Assembly: GCA_030950555.1 (NCBI GenBank)
Contig: JAUZRH010000186.1
Span: 1-35,500 of the forward strand
DNA from: Mariprofundus sp.
GTDB lineage: Bacteria; Pseudomonadota; Zetaproteobacteria; Mariprofundales; Mariprofundaceae
Direction: 5' to 3'
Length of the DNA stretch: 35,500 nucleotides
In this document: positions 34,265 through 35,500 of the stretch, in pieces
Layout: each line of letters opens with the position of its first letter
How positions within the stretch are numbered: position 1 is the stretch's first letter
The notes under the pieces: model-generated
What the model was told of the DNA's origin: nothing
Databases searched by the model: none
Seen by the model: only the letters and a program-made list of their open reading frames with translations
Program-made: the position numbers and the translations under genes

Positions 34265-35500
34265 CTACTTTAACAGCTCCAATTGCTCTGCCATGACCTT
34301 CTCTTTTTCACCCAAGCGCATCGCCTGCATAACGTCGGCCTCGGCCCGTGCATCATGCCCTAAGGCTCGATTGCTCAGGGCCCGGTAAAAATACGCTTTG
34401 CGCCGATTTTTACCATACGTCTTAATATATTCATTCAAATTCAGCAATGCCTGTTCATAGCGGTGTAGCTTCACTTGTAGGCGTCCAATGCGAAAACTTG
34501 CATCCTGATCTTCCGGGTCGATGGCCAACTCGTGGTTAAAACTATTCAGTGCCAACTCATTTTCACCGAGCACTTCGTAACTTACGCCCAGATTATAATA
34601 AGCATTATCGTGCGCTGGCTCTTTCTGTAGCACCGTCTTAAAAACCGTAATGGCTTCCGCATAACGATCAAGCTTCATTAATTGATAAGCATAAGCATGC
34701 ATATCACGGACTCTTTTCTTCACATCCCTACGTGCTTTGCGCAGCTCCAGTTCGGCCAACTCTTTTTTGTGATCCAGCTGTTTATGACGTAGAAGCCTCT
34801 CCCATCGCCGTGTGATGCTGGCGTTCCCCAGCCGCTCATGCACTTGCGCTAAAAGGTCTGCTGGAAACGAGGCGGAAAGCTCAGGCAGGGCCTGTTCTAT
34901 TTCAGTCATATCAAAGTGGGCTCGCAATCGTTTTTTAAACGCTGGAATACCACTCTCTTGCAAGCTGGCAATTTCAAACTCCAGCGCAGGATAATCTGCC
35001 GTATTCACAACCCCTTCGCTATTACCAATCAAAGAGAATGCATCGGTTGTCATCAGATGATAAGGCAGCCACTCACTCATGATATCGTGCTTCGCCATTA
35101 AATTTTCGCGCAGTTGTGGTTGCGATATTACCGCCTGCTGTTGAGCCATGGTTAGCGGCTGATCAGAAGCAATCAGTAAAAAATAGGCGGACTTCACATA
35201 GAGCACCGCACAATGCTTAAAGCTTTTCTGTAGTGAGCGAAGAATAATATCACTACCCGCATCACCAATGCGCGAGTCCATCCACGTCACATAGACACCA
35301 TCACGCTTGAGCCTCCCTTTGACATCATCAAAAAAGTTCTTTGTATAGAGCTTGGAGGAGCTAAAATAGAGTGGTGTGGTTACTGTATTCAGAATGAGTG
35401 AATACCGTTCTGCTCCCGCCTTCACATAATGAATCGCATCATCCACAACAATGTTTACATGCGGATTACTTTCAATGGCAAAATTCCACTGGGCCATACG
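34265..35500 (-). CDS. Spermidine synthase-like/TPR protein, C-terminal part (runs off window)
   Basis: The frame stays open to the window edge, so at least 411 residues are present; the ATG at 35497 is internal. The N-terminal part visible is the second half of a spermidine-synthase-like Rossmann domain (VNIVVDDAIHYVKAGAERYS, LILNTVTTPLYFSSSKLYTK, NFFDDVKGRLKRDGVYVTWM). After a linker of about 130 residues with an RK-rich helix come TPR repeats (AYYNLGVSYEVLGENELAL, ASFRIGRLQVKLHRYEQALL, KAYFYRALSNRALGHDARA). The same domain order occurs in the 16023-18632 gene, so a membrane N-terminus probably lies beyond the edge. It stops in TAG at 34265-34267. Confidence 0.75.
   Translation of the reverse strand, partial: RMAQWNFAIESNPHVNIVVDDAIHYVKAGAERYSLILNTVTTPLYFSSSKLYTKNFFDDVKGRLKRDGVYVTWMDSRIGDAGSDIILRSLQKSFKHCAVLYVKSAYFLLIASDQPLTMAQQQAVISQPQLRENLMAKHDIMSEWLPYHLMTTDAFSLIGNSEGVVNTADYPALEFEIASLQESGIPAFKKRLRAHFDMTEIEQALPELSASFPADLLAQVHERLGNASITRRWERLLRHKQLDHKKELAELELRKARRDVKKRVRDMHAYAYQLMKLDRYAEAITVFKTVLQKEPAHDNAYYNLGVSYEVLGENELALNSFNHELAIDPEDQDASFRIGRLQVKLHRYEQALLNLNEYIKTYGKNRRKAYFYRALSNRALGHDARAEADVMQAMRLGEKEKVMAEQLELLK

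Overview
The window reads as a stretch of chromosome from a Gram-negative proteobacterium. It has an LPS-transport lipoprotein (LptE), an rpsU-yqeY-dnaG-rpoD block, leuS-lptE-holA and a cbb3-like terminal oxidase. Intergenic DNA is rich in short palindromic repeats. The oxidase set resembles that of microaerophilic Gamma- or Zetaproteobacteria, but the sequence alone does not settle the class.

Layout, left to right. Positions 1-291 (minus): the start of an AlbA_2/Schlafen-type gene, broken by what looks like the 5' end of a group II intron that runs off the window. 361-1947 (minus): murJ. 2083-6741 (plus): rpsU, terminator, yqeY, dnaG, rpoD. 6804-7020: a small inverted-repeat element (MITE copy 1). 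7350-9737 (plus): a membrane hybrid histidine kinase. 9788-10175: MITE copy 2. 10356-15585 (minus): jetB, jetC and jetD of a type I Wadjet plasmid-defence system. JetA is missing; only a short stretch that could be its C-terminal end remains at 15640-15730, followed by repeats and an IS30-family transposase scrap (15963-16022). 16023-18632 (minus): a fused membrane/spermidine-synthase/TPR protein.

18859-26096 (minus): a respiratory island in two transcription blocks. The upstream block (26096 to 22467, closed by a strong terminator at 22421-22447) encodes two tiny membrane proteins, a CcoN-like catalytic subunit, a CcoO-like monoheme cytochrome with a long insertion, a CcoP-like subunit with no heme c motif, and a 44-residue membrane protein. 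The downstream block (22132 to 18859, genes overlapping or nearly so) encodes membrane proteins, a CcoS-like assembly factor, a membrane-tethered monoheme cytochrome c and a membrane-anchored SUMF1/FGE-fold protein. Together they look like a divergent C-family heme-copper oxidase whose usual diheme CcoP has been replaced by a heme-less subunit plus a separate tethered cytochrome.

26097-26863 is repeat-rich and has no gene. 26864-32130 (minus): leuS-lptE-holA-bioA, joined by ATGA overlaps at leuS/lptE and holA/bioA. 32360-33091 (plus): an unrecognised lipoprotein. 33255-33483: MITE copy 3. 33574-34083 (minus): a secreted Asp/Lys- and Pro-rich protein with a possible operator-flanked promoter. 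34265 to the right edge (minus): the C-terminal part of a second spermidine-synthase-like/TPR protein.

The most novel items are the three-copy MITE family with matching terminal repeats and probable 8-bp target duplications, the Wadjet locus that has lost JetA, and the reorganised cbb3-like oxidase island.
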